A DNA stretch of 62,833 bases from a virus: the IMG/VR virus record IMGVR_UViG_3300023184_000120, positions 1-62,833 of that record; one strand, given 5' to 3'. Position numbers and translations under genes: made by a program. The notes below the pieces were generated by a model. That model was not told where the DNA came from. It searched no databases and worked only from the letters and a program-made list of their open reading frames with translations. Below, piece after piece: positions 35,699 to 44,358 of this stretch (positions are counted from its first letter, which is position 1; the number at the start of each line of letters is the position of its first letter).

Positions 35699-35985
35699 TT
35701 CTTTTCACGCTCAAGTGCATCTTTGTATCCATGTACAACTTTAGCCCGCAACCATGTGGAATCTGCTGAACCTGACCACTCTGCAAGATTGTTCCAAATG
35801 ACTACGTATTCCGTTGACTTGCAATGATCTGCGTTCTGATCCAGCCACGCCATCATTTGTTTGTGCCGTTCGGTCGGGTCGTGGACTGTGTAGCCTATCC
35901 CATAGAACTCGCGCACATGACAGCCATTCTTGGCTACGGCCCCGACCAGCCCCAACAGCAACAGTAGCAGAAGGAGCCAGCGCAT
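35695..35985 (-). CDS. Secreted small protein of lysis cassette (96 aa)
   Basis: Begins with a strong signal peptide (MRWLLLLLLLLGLVGAVA). The mature part (NGCHVREFYGIGYTVHDPTERH) contains a Cys early in the chain. Small proteins of this type lie beside phage holins. A spanin or periplasmic lysis accessory is possible, although Cys is not in a perfect lipobox. It overlaps the next gene by 4 nt. Confidence 0.75.
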   Translation of the reverse strand: MRWLLLLLLLLGLVGAVAKNGCHVREFYGIGYTVHDPTERHKQMMAWLDQNADHCKSTEYVVIWNNLAEWSGSADSTWLRAKVVHGYKDALEREKK

Positions 35986-35990
35986 TCATT

Positions 35991-36857
35991 TTAGAACGTG
36001 ATAGAACCAGAGGCTGTAAATTGGTAGACCCGAAAGCCTCCAGCCACAGTGATTGTTGGTGAGCCTGTTGTGCTTGTTGCGGCTATGAATGTGTCTGGAT
36101 AGCGGAGGATGACGATACCGCTACCGCCATTGCCTGATGAAGTGCTACCACCTGAACCAACGCCACCAGAACCACCCCCAGTATTTGCTGAAGCATTTGA
36201 AGTGTTGTTTGCGCCTACTGATCCTGCTGAACCACCACCTACCCCACCAGAGCCAGCAGTACCACTTCTTGCACCCCCACCTCCACCACCAGCATAAGTG
36301 GTCACTGTGCCACTAATAGCCGATGCAATTCCAGCACCACCATTTCCACCTACTTGTGGAGACCCATTTATTCCAACAGTCCCTGCTCCACCGCCACCGC
36401 CACTAGCATATCCTGCGGCTGTAAGGTCATTACTACCACCATTATTTCCTTGCCCTGTTATGCCTGTACCACCAACATAAAATGTTCCACCAGAACCTGA
36501 ACCACCACCAGAGCCACCATTTGAAGCGGCTATAGGGCCAGTATTTGGACTTCCACCACCACCGCCTGTAGCAGTAATATTGCCAAAAACAGAGTTACTA
36601 CCAACATTACCACTAGGGCCAGAAGTTCCTCCACCTCCACCACCAACAGTTACAGTAATTGCAGAACCAATAGTTATTCCAGAAAATCCGGCCAATAACC
36701 CACCAGCACCGCCACCACCGCTGTAACTACCACCACCTGTCCCGCCACCAGCAACGATCAAATACTCCACATTCTGTGGAGGCAGTCCTGTCCAGTTGTT
36801 GTCTTTGATGGCTTGGCTTGCCTGAGACAGCGTGTATATGCCGCTATATTGAGCCAC
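35991..36857 (-). CDS. Glycine-rich adhesin-like protein A (288 aa)
   Basis: One of four paralogues. The N-terminal anchor (GIYTLSQASQAIKDNNWTG) resembles that of copy C. Next come NVEYLIVAGGG and a long glycine-rich core with many GGGGG runs. The C-terminal beta cap ends SGIVILRYP ... YQFTASGSITF. The core matches the 'glycine-rich domain' of phage tail adhesins, where polyglycine II helices pack into a sandwich. Likely a receptor-binding or tail tip component. Confidence 0.8.
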   Translation of the reverse strand: MAQYSGIYTLSQASQAIKDNNWTGLPPQNVEYLIVAGGGTGGGSYSGGGGAGGLLAGFSGITIGSAITVTVGGGGGGTSGPSGNVGSNSVFGNITATGGGGGSPNTGPIAASNGGSGGGSGSGGTFYVGGTGITGQGNNGGSNDLTAAGYASGGGGGAGTVGINGSPQVGGNGGAGIASAISGTVTTYAGGGGGGARSGTAGSGGVGGGSAGSVGANNTSNASANTGGGSGGVGSGGSTSSGNGGSGIVILRYPDTFIAATSTTGSPTITVAGGFRVYQFTASGSITF

Positions 36858-36858
36858 G

Positions 36859-37206
36859 TTAGACTCCTTGAGTTACTTCAACCCATGACAATGTTGGCTC
36901 GTCCCATTTGTACATCTTGCCATCTGTCGGCATAGGTGTGGGTGCTTCCCACAGATATGTCTCAGCACTTTTAGTCCATGATGCAAATGGTTGTGGAGGG
37001 GCAAAGCCTGTTCCATCCCATGTGTATGAAATCCCAGCATAGTTTTTATGGAGAGGTCTGCCCTCTGGATGCTGATTACCATGCGTGTTATACGAGGTTT
37101 TCACCCATTCACTTGGATCACCCCAGTGTCCTAAAGCCAAAGTCTCGGCATCAATCACAATTACCTGATCTACGATGCCATTAGTTACATGAGCGTAGTG
37201 CGCCAT
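36859..37206 (-). CDS. Small virion-associated protein, MAHYAHV type (115 aa)
   Basis: Motif order AHYAHVTNGIVDQVIVIDAE, WVKTSYNTHGN, LHKNYAGISYTWD, then a Pro/Trp-rich end. This matches a protein family frequently found near tail or adhesin genes of aquatic phages. Possibly a tail-fibre accessory or a minor structural protein. AAAGGA precedes the start. The start overlaps the end of the HNH gene by 26 nt, as expected if the HNH gene was inserted here. Confidence 0.75.
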   Translation of the reverse strand: MAHYAHVTNGIVDQVIVIDAETLALGHWGDPSEWVKTSYNTHGNQHPEGRPLHKNYAGISYTWDGTGFAPPQPFASWTKSAETYLWEAPTPMPTDGKMYKWDEPTLSWVEVTQGV

Positions 37207-37843
37207 TTTGAGTCCTTTCAGTGTTCAAAAAATATTTCCATTCAGCCATTGTTTTGGCATTCTTGCTAGAGTTGCAACTCAAACATAATGGTTGCAGATT
37301 TCCAATGCTGTGTCTACCACCACGAGCAACAGGAATGATATGGTCAATTGTTACTCTTTCCGTTGTACCACAGGCAATACATGGGGAAGAATACAATTTA
37401 ATCAATTCTTTTTCACTGACCTGATACACACCATTTGAGCGTTTTCTAGCCCTGTACTTGTGTGCTTTTTCAGCCATCTTTGGCAAATGTTGTAACCTGT
37501 AGCGTTCTAAAGCACTTTTAATTGCTTCAGGATTTTGCAATTTCCAAGCATTTTTAACCGCTCTACGATGCTCAATGTTTTCCGCATATTGCCGTCTACC
37601 CGCTTCACGGGATTTTTCAGGATTATTCTTACGCCACTTTTTTAAGTGTTCATATTGTTCAGGTCGATGCGCTTTTTGATAAGCCGCCCGTTTAACTTTG
37701 ACTGTTTCTTTGTTGTCAATGTAATACTGCCGACCATAAGCCTTTTTACATTCTTTACAAACGGCTATAGGTTTGTTTCTGCACAAATGAAACAAGTCAA
37801 CTGATTTCTCAGTTTGGCATTTGGTACAAGTCTTTGTTTCCAT
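37181..37843 (-). CDS. HNH homing-type endonuclease (220 aa)
   Basis: N-terminal zinc finger (CTKC ... CKEC), a basic helical linker with repeated K/R-rich turns, and a C-terminal HNH domain: CIACG, VTIDHIIPVARGG, NLQPLCLSCNSSK. All metal ligands and the catalytic DH are present. It is a free-standing nuclease between two adhesin-locus genes, with both ends tightly abutting or overlapping neighbours. Probably a mobile homing gene in the fibre locus. Confidence 0.92.
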   Translation of the reverse strand: METKTCTKCQTEKSVDLFHLCRNKPIAVCKECKKAYGRQYYIDNKETVKVKRAAYQKAHRPEQYEHLKKWRKNNPEKSREAGRRQYAENIEHRRAVKNAWKLQNPEAIKSALERYRLQHLPKMAEKAHKYRARKRSNGVYQVSEKELIKLYSSPCIACGTTERVTIDHIIPVARGGRHSIGNLQPLCLSCNSSKNAKTMAEWKYFLNTERTQNGALRSCN

Positions 37844-38721
37844 CAGAAAGTTACCGTTCCGCTAGAAGTCCATATATAAATTTGGTAGTTGTCAGCATAC
37901 AAGATCTGTGGTGAACCAGTTGTTGCAGTTGGTGCTGATTGTGTTGCAGGGTAACGAATAATTACGATGCCAGAACCGCCAGCAGCTCCAACTTTTCCAT
38001 CGTAATAATCACTTCCTCCACCACCGCCTCCACCAGAGTTAGTTGTTCCAGAAGTAGCAGCTATAACAGTAATACCACACCCACCATTTCCACCGCCACC
38101 ACCACCACCAAGTGCGGGAATTCCTGCGGTAAGTTGCCATTGACCACCACCACCACCTCCAGCATAAAAAACACGCTGACCAGTAATAGTTGAGCAAAAT
38201 CCTGTACCACCACTTGCGCCAACTTGAACAGCCGCAGTTGCATTAAGGCCAACAGATCCTGCACCACCACCACCACCACCTCCACCAATATAAGCTGTAG
38301 AAGCACCAGTTCCACCAGCGTTTCCTTGCCCTGATGTTGCAGATCCACCAGCAGAACCTGAGTTTATTGCTGCAGAACCACCACCTCCAGAGCCTCCAGT
38401 TGCACCAGTAGCAGTACCTGAGTTATTTCCACCACCACCACCTCCTGTAGAAGTAATACTTGAAAATACAGAACTTCCACCATTTCCACCAGCATCACTA
38501 ACAGCCCCACCAGTACCTCCTGCACCAATAGTAATGGTCAATGCAGTACCAGTAGCAACAGCAAAGCCAGCCGCAGTCAAAAGACCACCCGCACCACCAC
38601 CGCCTCCTACTCGACCACCACCGCCACCACCACCAGCAACCACTAGATATTCAACAGTCGTAGGCGCACCAGATAAAGGATTAAATGTTGCAGAAATAAA
38701 ACCACCTAAGTTACTACTCAT
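37843..38721 (-). CDS. Glycine-rich adhesin-like protein B (292 aa)
   Basis: Second paralogue. Its anchor (GGFISATFNPLSGAPTTVEYL) is of the same type as copy D and unlike A and C. The glycine-rich core is the longest in Gly runs. The C-terminal cap is SGIVIIRYP ... YIWTSSGTVTF. Its stop touches the start of the HNH gene. Repeats at DNA level could allow recombination with its neighbours. Confidence 0.8.
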   Translation of the reverse strand: MSSNLGGFISATFNPLSGAPTTVEYLVVAGGGGGGGRVGGGGGAGGLLTAAGFAVATGTALTITIGAGGTGGAVSDAGGNGGSSVFSSITSTGGGGGGNNSGTATGATGGSGGGGSAAINSGSAGGSATSGQGNAGGTGASTAYIGGGGGGGGAGSVGLNATAAVQVGASGGTGFCSTITGQRVFYAGGGGGGQWQLTAGIPALGGGGGGGNGGCGITVIAATSGTTNSGGGGGGGSDYYDGKVGAAGGSGIVIIRYPATQSAPTATTGSPQILYADNYQIYIWTSSGTVTF

Positions 38722-38729
38722 GTTATTCC

Positions 38730-39626
38730 TTAAAAGGTGATTGAACCGCTAGATGTAAATGTGTAAACAGTCCATCCAGTAATAGATGTTTTTGTTCCAT
38801 TGGTTACGCTTGCAGCATCAGCAAATGTGCTTGGGTAGCGAATGATGACAATGCCAGAGCCGCCTGCGCCAGAAGTCTGTGCGATACTTGCACCACCTCC
38901 ACCTCCACCTGTATTTGCAGTTCCATTGGTAGCGGCAACAACAGTAGGATGAGAAGAACCTGTGCCACCAGAACCACCGCCACCAACTCCACCAACTCCA
39001 AGAGTTCCTACGTTGTGAACAGCCCCACCACCACCCCCTGCGTAGGTTGTAACTGTTCCAGATATAGCACTAGCGATACCTGCACCGCCTCTACCACCAT
39101 ACCCTGACGACCCATCTGCCCCATTAAGCCCAACAGTTCCTGCGCCACCACCACCGCCTGTACCATAGGCTGTACTAGTATCTGTAGTAGAGCCTGAACC
39201 ACCAGTATTTCCTTGTCCAGATATTCCACTAGCGGGCGCTGTTTTTGTAGTCACATAAGCAACGCCACTACCGCCACCGCCAGAACCACCTGAACCTGCT
39301 GTTACTACTCCAGAGCTACCATAGCCACCACCAGTAGCAGAAATGGAAGAAAAGACAGACGCTACACCTGCTCCTGCTTGGACGTTATATGCTGAGGCTG
39401 ATGCGCCACCACCACCAACAGTAACTGTAATGGACGAGCCAGTAGCAACAGGCAATATGCCAGTTAATAATCCACCAGCACCCCCTCCTGCTCCAAGACC
39501 AGAACCGCCCCCTGCGCCTCCAGCAACAACTAAATACTCAACCCAACCAGTTTTCTGCGTACCACTCCATGCCTTTTGTCTAAGTGCTTGGTTTTGTTGT
39601 CTGAGAGTAAAAAGACCCGTTGCCAT
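38730..39626 (-). CDS. Glycine-rich adhesin-like protein C (298 aa)
   Basis: Third paralogue. The N-terminal anchor GLFTLRQQNQALRQKAWSG is of the A type (G-I/L-Y/F-TL, QA, WSG). A glycine core with ISATGGG-like repeats follows, then the cap SGIVIIRYP ... YTFTSSGSITF. Likely forms the same fold as A with a different tip sequence. Probably a tail adhesin. Confidence 0.8.
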   Translation of the reverse strand: MATGLFTLRQQNQALRQKAWSGTQKTGWVEYLVVAGGAGGGSGLGAGGGAGGLLTGILPVATGSSITVTVGGGGASASAYNVQAGAGVASVFSSISATGGGYGSSGVVTAGSGGSGGGGSGVAYVTTKTAPASGISGQGNTGGSGSTTDTSTAYGTGGGGGAGTVGLNGADGSSGYGGRGGAGIASAISGTVTTYAGGGGGAVHNVGTLGVGGVGGGGSGGTGSSHPTVVAATNGTANTGGGGGGASIAQTSGAGGSGIVIIRYPSTFADAASVTNGTKTSITGWTVYTFTSSGSITF

Positions 39627-39635
39627 TTTTATCCC

Positions 39636-40508
39636 TTAGAAAGTAATCGTGCCAGAGGCAACGAATCTGTACACACGCCAAAAGCCTGTGACATAAGTTT
39701 CTGGTGAGCCTGTTGTGGATGTAGCAGGGGCTAAGTAAGAGGGATAGCGGATGATTACGATTCCAGAACCGCCTGTGCCGCCCAAGAAATTAACTGTGTC
39801 ATTAGATGAACCACCACCACCGCCAGAGCCTGTATTTGCTATTCCAGCATTGCCTACACCACCATTTGGTGTTCCTGCATTGCCACCTCCAGCAACGCCA
39901 AACTCAATAGAACCCCCGTTGTAAGTGCCACCGCCACCACCGCCAGCATATTGAAGTGCTGAACCAGAGATAGAAGAATTAGTGCCTGTGCCACCACTTG
40001 CGCCTTTAGTAGCTGTTGCGGCTATGCCCACTGACCCGCTTCCACCGCCACCACCAGCGGCATAATTTGGTGCAGAAAACAATCCTGCCCCACCAGCAAA
40101 TCCTTGCCCAGAAGTTCCTGCACCGCCAGAAGTTTGTCCAGAAGTACCACCACCTCCACCACCGCCAGAGCCGCCTGTTGACCTAGGGTCTCCACCAGCA
40201 CCACCTCCACCACCACCGCCTGTTGCAGTAATAGAACTAAAAACAGAATTTGAGCCGTTAGCACCATTATTTAATGTACTTGCGCCACCAGCACCAATAG
40301 TTATTGTGTAAGAAGTTCCAATAGTGACAGAAAGACCCGTAGCGGTTAACAGACCACCAGCACCACCGCCACCTCCAGTACCATTTCCAGCTTGAACGCC
40401 ACCACCACCACCCCCGCCAGCCACGACAAGGTATTCCACCGCTGTGACAGGGTAGTTAATGCCGTTAAGCCCAGCAGAGACAATGTTTCCCGTATATCGG
40501 AGTCCCAT
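39636..40508 (-). CDS. Glycine-rich adhesin-like protein D (290 aa)
   Basis: Fourth paralogue and first transcribed. It has the B-type anchor (NIVSAGLNGINYPVTAVEYL), a glycine-rich core, and the cap SGIVIIRYP ... YRFVASGTITF. It follows a set of small virion proteins and lies 9 nt before copy C. All four copies keep an SD and an intact frame, so all seem expressed. Confidence 0.8.
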   Translation of the reverse strand: MGLRYTGNIVSAGLNGINYPVTAVEYLVVAGGGGGGGVQAGNGTGGGGGAGGLLTATGLSVTIGTSYTITIGAGGASTLNNGANGSNSVFSSITATGGGGGGGAGGDPRSTGGSGGGGGGGTSGQTSGGAGTSGQGFAGGAGLFSAPNYAAGGGGGSGSVGIAATATKGASGGTGTNSSISGSALQYAGGGGGGTYNGGSIEFGVAGGGNAGTPNGGVGNAGIANTGSGGGGGSSNDTVNFLGGTGGSGIVIIRYPSYLAPATSTTGSPETYVTGFWRVYRFVASGTITF

Positions 40509-40519
40509 AAGACCTCCAA

Positions 40520-40891
40520 TTAGGTGATGGCTTCAAATGATGCTGTCATTTCAATGGCGCTGGATGTTCCAACAGTCACTACTATTGATTGGCTTTCACC
40601 GCAATAAAACGCCGTGGTTTTATCTACAACGATCAATGAAGCATTAGGAGGAACGCTGACTTGGTATGCAATTCGATACGCTGTACCGCCGCCGCCCGTT
40701 GCACTATTAACAGACACCGTTACAGTCGCCGCGCTAGAAGTCACATTAGACGCAACAATGTTGTCAATCTTGTTAACCGTACCAGACGCAGGAGTTAGAG
40801 CCGTCCATGTCGTAGCCCCCGTAGTAGCTGGGATTAAATACGATGTGTTGCCGTAAATACTCGTTACATTAACTATGTTTGGGTTTGCCAT
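40520..40891 (-). CDS. Small beta-rich virion protein (123 aa)
   Basis: Ser/Thr/Val-rich beta protein (ATGATTWTALTPASG, SVPPNASLIVVDKTT) of the Ig-like or decoration type seen near phage tail genes. No enzyme motif. It lies directly upstream of the four glycine-rich proteins and may serve as a fibre attachment or decoration piece. Confidence 0.7.
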   Translation of the reverse strand: MANPNIVNVTSIYGNTSYLIPATTGATTWTALTPASGTVNKIDNIVASNVTSSAATVTVSVNSATGGGGTAYRIAYQVSVPPNASLIVVDKTTAFYCGESQSIVVTVGTSSAIEMTASFEAIT

Positions 40892-40900
40892 GTTATCTCC

Positions 40901-41446
40901 TTAGAATCCAAAAATCATCGCCATTGCGATGGATTTACCTGTTGATACACCGCCAAGATTGGATAGTGCTGCTGCTGCCGTTGTAGCATTTGTACCGCCA
41001 TTCGCAATTGGCAAAACACCACTTACAAAATATGGAGCTACTTTGACATAGTCTATACCGTTATAGTACACGAATACTTTTTCACCCACAGCAACCGAGA
41101 CACCTGTCTGACCGGCTGCTTTAAAAGTCACCGCGCTGGTAGCGCCTGCGTGATCCACCATGTACAGTTTGCTGTAGCTGGGGCCTGTGATTACTTTGGT
41201 AACAGTTTGTGTGCCGGTGATACGAATCACCATGTATTGGGCTGTTGTGCTACCAATATTGTTTCCTGATGCACTACCTGTGGTGTTAGCCAAAGTAATA
41301 GCGCCATCACCCGCAAAAGACAACGTGCCTGCGATGGAAATGTCCACGTAGTCAGAAATACCGTAGTTGACTGTGTCGCCCCACGTACCAGAGAGCGTTC
41401 CCTGTGTGGGGGTGACTAAACCCAGAAGAGTCGTTGTAGCTGCCAT
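40901..41446 (-). CDS. Tail fibre/collar-like protein (181 aa)
   Basis: The N terminus TLLGLVTPTQGTLSGTWGDTV and the C-terminal motif GVLPIANGGTNATTAAAALS are hallmarks of phage tail fibre and collar proteins (IANGGT repeat). Beta-rich in between. Ends in a hydrophobic stretch. Probably a structural tail fibre part, co-transcribed with the adhesin block. Confidence 0.75.
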   Translation of the reverse strand: MAATTTLLGLVTPTQGTLSGTWGDTVNYGISDYVDISIAGTLSFAGDGAITLANTTGSASGNNIGSTTAQYMVIRITGTQTVTKVITGPSYSKLYMVDHAGATSAVTFKAAGQTGVSVAVGEKVFVYYNGIDYVKVAPYFVSGVLPIANGGTNATTAAAALSNLGGVSTGKSIAMAMIFGF

Positions 41447-41456
41447 TTAAGTGCTC

Positions 41457-42212
41457 CTAAGTCGTTGCAACCGCAGTCCAACCTGCCGTTTGCGTATTAC
41501 CAATATTCTGCCAGTTTGCGGTCTGCGTGTCATCTATTACATCCCAAGTTTTTCTTACAGATTCGCTTGAAGTAATAGCCGCTGTGTCCGTCACAGTCGA
41601 CACATAAGTCGTAGCCGCTATCTCCGTAGACGTAGCCGCCCCAATCAACTCATCCAAAAACTTGGCAAATGTTGCCGCCACTACTTCATCCGTAGAGGTC
41701 GCCACTGTCTCATTTACAACCAGCCCAAAGTAATCCGTTGCCGCAGTCTCTGCCGTAGAACTTACTGTAGTTTCATCAACTGCTGCATTAAAGAACGATC
41801 CAACAAGCTGTTCTGTTGAGGTGGCAGTTGTCTCAGCTACAGTCCTTGCAAACGTCGCCGCTACAGACTCACTTGTTGCTGTTGCCAAAGACTCATCAAT
41901 CAATTTTGCAAAAGTTGCCGCTACCGCCTCTGTTGTAACCGTAGCTGACGTGTCGTCTACACTAACCGTATACCCCGTAGCCGCTGTATTTGTTTCGCTG
42001 ATGGCCGCAGTCTCTGCAACCGATTTAGCAAATGTAGCTTGAACTGTCTCACTTTCAGAAATCCCAGAGGTTTCATCCCTAGATACAGCAAACGTGGCGG
42101 CTGGATCTTCAGCCGTAGATGTGGCAACGGACTCGGATACGCTATCGGTAAAGGCAGTTATACCGCCCCATCCCGCAGCCCCCCAAGTGCCGTCGCCCCA
42201 TGCGTAAGCCAT
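41457..42212 (-). CDS. Repeat fibre protein, about ten 20-residue repeats
   Basis: 251 residues. After a WGDGTWGAAGWGG head, about ten near-exact 20-residue units follow the pattern ET-x-A-(T)-S-x-x-x-x-V-A-A-T-F-A-x-x-V-(A/D), with a 21-residue spacing near the end. The tail has TQTANW / TQTAGW repeats. The register suggests a beta-helical or triple-beta fibre shaft. Ser/Thr-rich with no Cys. Likely a thin tail or capsid fibre. Confidence 0.7.
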   Translation of the reverse strand: MAYAWGDGTWGAAGWGGITAFTDSVSESVATSTAEDPAATFAVSRDETSGISESETVQATFAKSVAETAAISETNTAATGYTVSVDDTSATVTTEAVAATFAKLIDESLATATSESVAATFARTVAETTATSTEQLVGSFFNAAVDETTVSSTAETAATDYFGLVVNETVATSTDEVVAATFAKFLDELIGAATSTEIAATTYVSTVTDTAAITSSESVRKTWDVIDDTQTANWQNIGNTQTAGWTAVATT

Positions 42213-42213
42213 T

Positions 42214-42792
42214 TTACGTCAGTGAGCAGGAGTACGAAACCGCAATAGTGTCACCTGAAACAACTGATTTAGAGCTACTAAAATCACCAGCAGAGAACAG
42301 CGTTCCTGTGGTGTTGTCAATTGTTGCAGAGCCGCCAATATTGATAAAGCAGCCAGCCACAGTGCCTGTTGAGGTGATGGCAAACGATGAAGCCGCAGAA
42401 GTAGATTTTGTGCAAGTTGTACCGCTTACAAAAGCCGCAGCACTGAATGTTGGGGTTTTGCGATTGCCAGTGTACGTTGGGGCGTTAGCCAAACCAACTT
42501 CCAACCAGCTTGCGTGAGAAGCCTGCGTATCGGCAATCACGGCTGTACCCGTACCTTTAAGACCCATAACCACTGCGCCAGCGGCTGAGTTACCAAGGAT
42601 GGTGTCTAGCGTCAGGTTCTTGCCCACAGTTGTGACCAAGTTCTCAATAGCGTCTTCCCACTTTACGTTACCGTCTTTGTCATAGCAAACGGCATAGTAG
42701 CGGCCTTCAATGGTCGCGGTATCAGAGGGGGCGGTGTTGTAGCTGCAGGATGCTTCGCATTTATCTGCGGCTGAAATTTTATCAATAGTCAT
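42214..42792 (-). CDS. Beta-rich virion protein (192 aa)
   Basis: Contains Cys near both ends, an N-terminal helix with a CEASC motif, and a beta-rich middle with GYY-like strands (GRYYAVCYDKDGN). Similar proteins occur between adaptor and fibre genes in short-tailed phages, so a tail-connected structural role is likely. No fold can be proven by eye. Confidence 0.7.
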   Translation of the reverse strand: MTIDKISAADKCEASCSYNTAPSDTATIEGRYYAVCYDKDGNVKWEDAIENLVTTVGKNLTLDTILGNSAAGAVVMGLKGTGTAVIADTQASHASWLEVGLANAPTYTGNRKTPTFSAAAFVSGTTCTKSTSAASSFAITSTGTVAGCFINIGGSATIDNTTGTLFSAGDFSSSKSVVSGDTIAVSYSCSLT

Positions 42793-42801
42793 GGTGACTC
42801 C

Positions 42802-43227
42802 TTAGTTAGAAGAACGTATTAACGAAGTGGTTGCGCCGTTGGTCGGCATGGTGATGGTGAACGTAGTTGTAGAAGTCTTATCTGAGCCAAAGTCTAAAAC
42901 GGCTATGGATGGCTTACCGGCAACGGTATCGTTATAAATCAGGGCACACCTTGCTGTTAATGCGGCAGTCCAAGATACGTTAGGAAACCCGACATAGGCC
43001 GTGTACCCTGAAGATGATACCGTGATGGGTGTCAAAATAGACCCCCCTGCTGTGTACCCAGTAGCAACAACTTGTCCCGGTGTACTCACAGAATACGCCG
43101 TTGTTGTTTCGTTTAAATTAGCAGAAGCCGTGTACAGGGCAATTTTAATAACGTCAGTCGTCAAGTCGTGTATGCCTTGATACAACTGCGCTTTAAAACT
43201 TGTAGTTTGGGTTTGGACAATCGCCAT
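42802..43227 (-). CDS. Small virion protein (141 aa)
   Basis: Beta-rich (DVIKIALYTASANLNETT, GYTAYVGFPNVSW), with an intact frame and a good SD-like AAGG on the minus strand. It is conserved in layout next to adaptor proteins in related phages. Probably a tail or neck component. No specific function visible. Confidence 0.7.
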   Translation of the reverse strand: MAIVQTQTTSFKAQLYQGIHDLTTDVIKIALYTASANLNETTTAYSVSTPGQVVATGYTAGGSILTPITVSSSGYTAYVGFPNVSWTAALTARCALIYNDTVAGKPSIAVLDFGSDKTSTTTFTITMPTNGATTSLIRSSN

Positions 43228-43228
43228 A

Positions 43229-43900
43229 TCAAGTTACCTTCTGACGGAACTGACCAGAACGGTAAGCGTCTTGACGCTCCATACCATCACCCAAACGTTT
43301 TGCAAGTGCCAAAGCTTCCATGAACTTCTGGTTGTACAACTGCATCATGTCAGTCTCACCCTTCATGTAGGTGTAAGCCTCAACCAAAGATGCGTACAAA
43401 AGCACCGTGTCAAAGTTATCGCCTAGCCATGTTTGGCCATCTGCTGCTACCGTAATAGACTCGGGGTAGTAGTAATAATGCAACTCAACGCTATACGATG
43501 AGTCTGGTGTGGGGCCAAGAATAAACGACAGTTCGTCTGAAATAGTAGTACCAGACACCGCAGGGCCAAACAAAGCGTAATATTTTGGAATAGCTGTATC
43601 TGTTGGCTGTGGGTACGCTTGGCGAATAAAGTTAACGTCTTTGTTCAGCAAATACTCGTACTCACCACTGGCGTTGATAATTGCCATAGAGTACACCGCC
43701 AAGAAATCCAGTGGGCACTGCAAATACTTATTGTTCACCGTGGTCACGCCTGTCACGTTCTTGCGGATAGACGGAAACTGCACCGAGTTATAAATGCGCT
43801 GCTCAGCCTGAGTCACGAAGACAGGAATCTCCGCCACGAAGCTTGTCTCCGTGTTCTCCGTGTACGCTTGAATAGCGTTGCTGAGTGCGGTGTAATTCAT
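43229..43900 (-). CDS. Head-tail adaptor-like protein (223 aa)
   Basis: An in-frame reading starts at 44020, but ATG 43900 is preferred: GAGG lies 6 nt upstream and the longer form would overlap the next gene (43908-44153). The product starts MNYTALSNAIQAYTEN and has helices and an AEQRIYNSVQFPSIRK segment typical of phage adaptor or tail-tubular A proteins. It likely links portal and tail. Confidence 0.75.
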   Translation of the reverse strand: MNYTALSNAIQAYTENTETSFVAEIPVFVTQAEQRIYNSVQFPSIRKNVTGVTTVNNKYLQCPLDFLAVYSMAIINASGEYEYLLNKDVNFIRQAYPQPTDTAIPKYYALFGPAVSGTTISDELSFILGPTPDSSYSVELHYYYYPESITVAADGQTWLGDNFDTVLLYASLVEAYTYMKGETDMMQLYNQKFMEALALAKRLGDGMERQDAYRSGQFRQKVT

Positions 43901-43907
43901 GTATACC

Positions 43908-44153
43908 TCAACCCATAGGGCCGCGTGACATAACACCTTTGGTAGCGCAGCCTGTGCCGCGCATCTTGATGCCGGATGTTTTAGTAGGCTCGTTACCGGC
44001 AGATTTGCTGATGTTGCCAACGCTCACATCAAAGTTGTCAAGCTTGCTGCGATTAGCGCCAGAACCGGGGTTCTCAGATATACCTACAGGCGCGCCACTC
44101 ATGGTGTGGGGCTTGGCGTATGCGGAAGCTGGAAGATTGTTAATTTTGGCCAT
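43908..44153 (-). CDS. Small conserved virion protein (81 aa)
   Basis: Short, Gly/Lys-rich, without a clear fold. The end (SGIKMRGTGCATKGVMSRGP) is a motif I recall in many short-tailed aquatic phage genomes at this locus. Probably a minor virion or assembly protein. It overlaps only the rejected extension of the adaptor gene, which supports the adaptor start at 43900. Confidence 0.7.
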   Translation of the reverse strand: MAKINNLPASAYAKPHTMSGAPVGISENPGSGANRSKLDNFDVSVGNISKSAGNEPTKTSGIKMRGTGCATKGVMSRGPMG

Positions 44154-44154
44154 G

Positions 44155-44349
44155 TTATTTCCCCTGATTTGCAGCGCGGGACAGATTACGTCCTAAACGC
44201 ATGCGGTCATCGGTTGTGGGGCCGCCCTTTTTCAACTTCAAAGATGTACCTTTGCCGCCCGTGTGTTCTTGCTTGTCGTGCTGCTTGAACGCTTTTTTAA
44301 TCAGAGCAACGTTTTGCTTCTTGTCTGACTTCATGTCTTCTTTTGCCAT
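44155..44349 (-). CDS. Small Lys-rich protein (64 aa)
   Basis: Strongly basic, with a KQHDKQEHTGGKGTSLKLKKGG segment (pattern only). The frame is intact, it has GGAG-like SD support, and it belongs to the block of tiny basic proteins between adaptor and capsid genes. Possibly DNA-contacting and packaged, but this is not shown. Confidence 0.7.
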   Translation of the reverse strand: MAKEDMKSDKKQNVALIKKAFKQHDKQEHTGGKGTSLKLKKGGPTTDDRMRLGRNLSRAANQGK

Positions 44350-44358
44350 ATTAAGCTC

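Noticed and set aside
36109-39639. Proline-rich plus-strand ORFs opposite the glycine-rich genes
   Set aside because: Antisense of GGN codons gives Pro/Thr/Ala runs. They are mirror frames of the adhesin-like genes and have no start signals.
43901-44020. N-terminal extension of the adaptor-like gene to 44020
   Set aside because: It would overlap the conserved 81-aa gene almost throughout, while ATG 43900 has GAGG at correct spacing.
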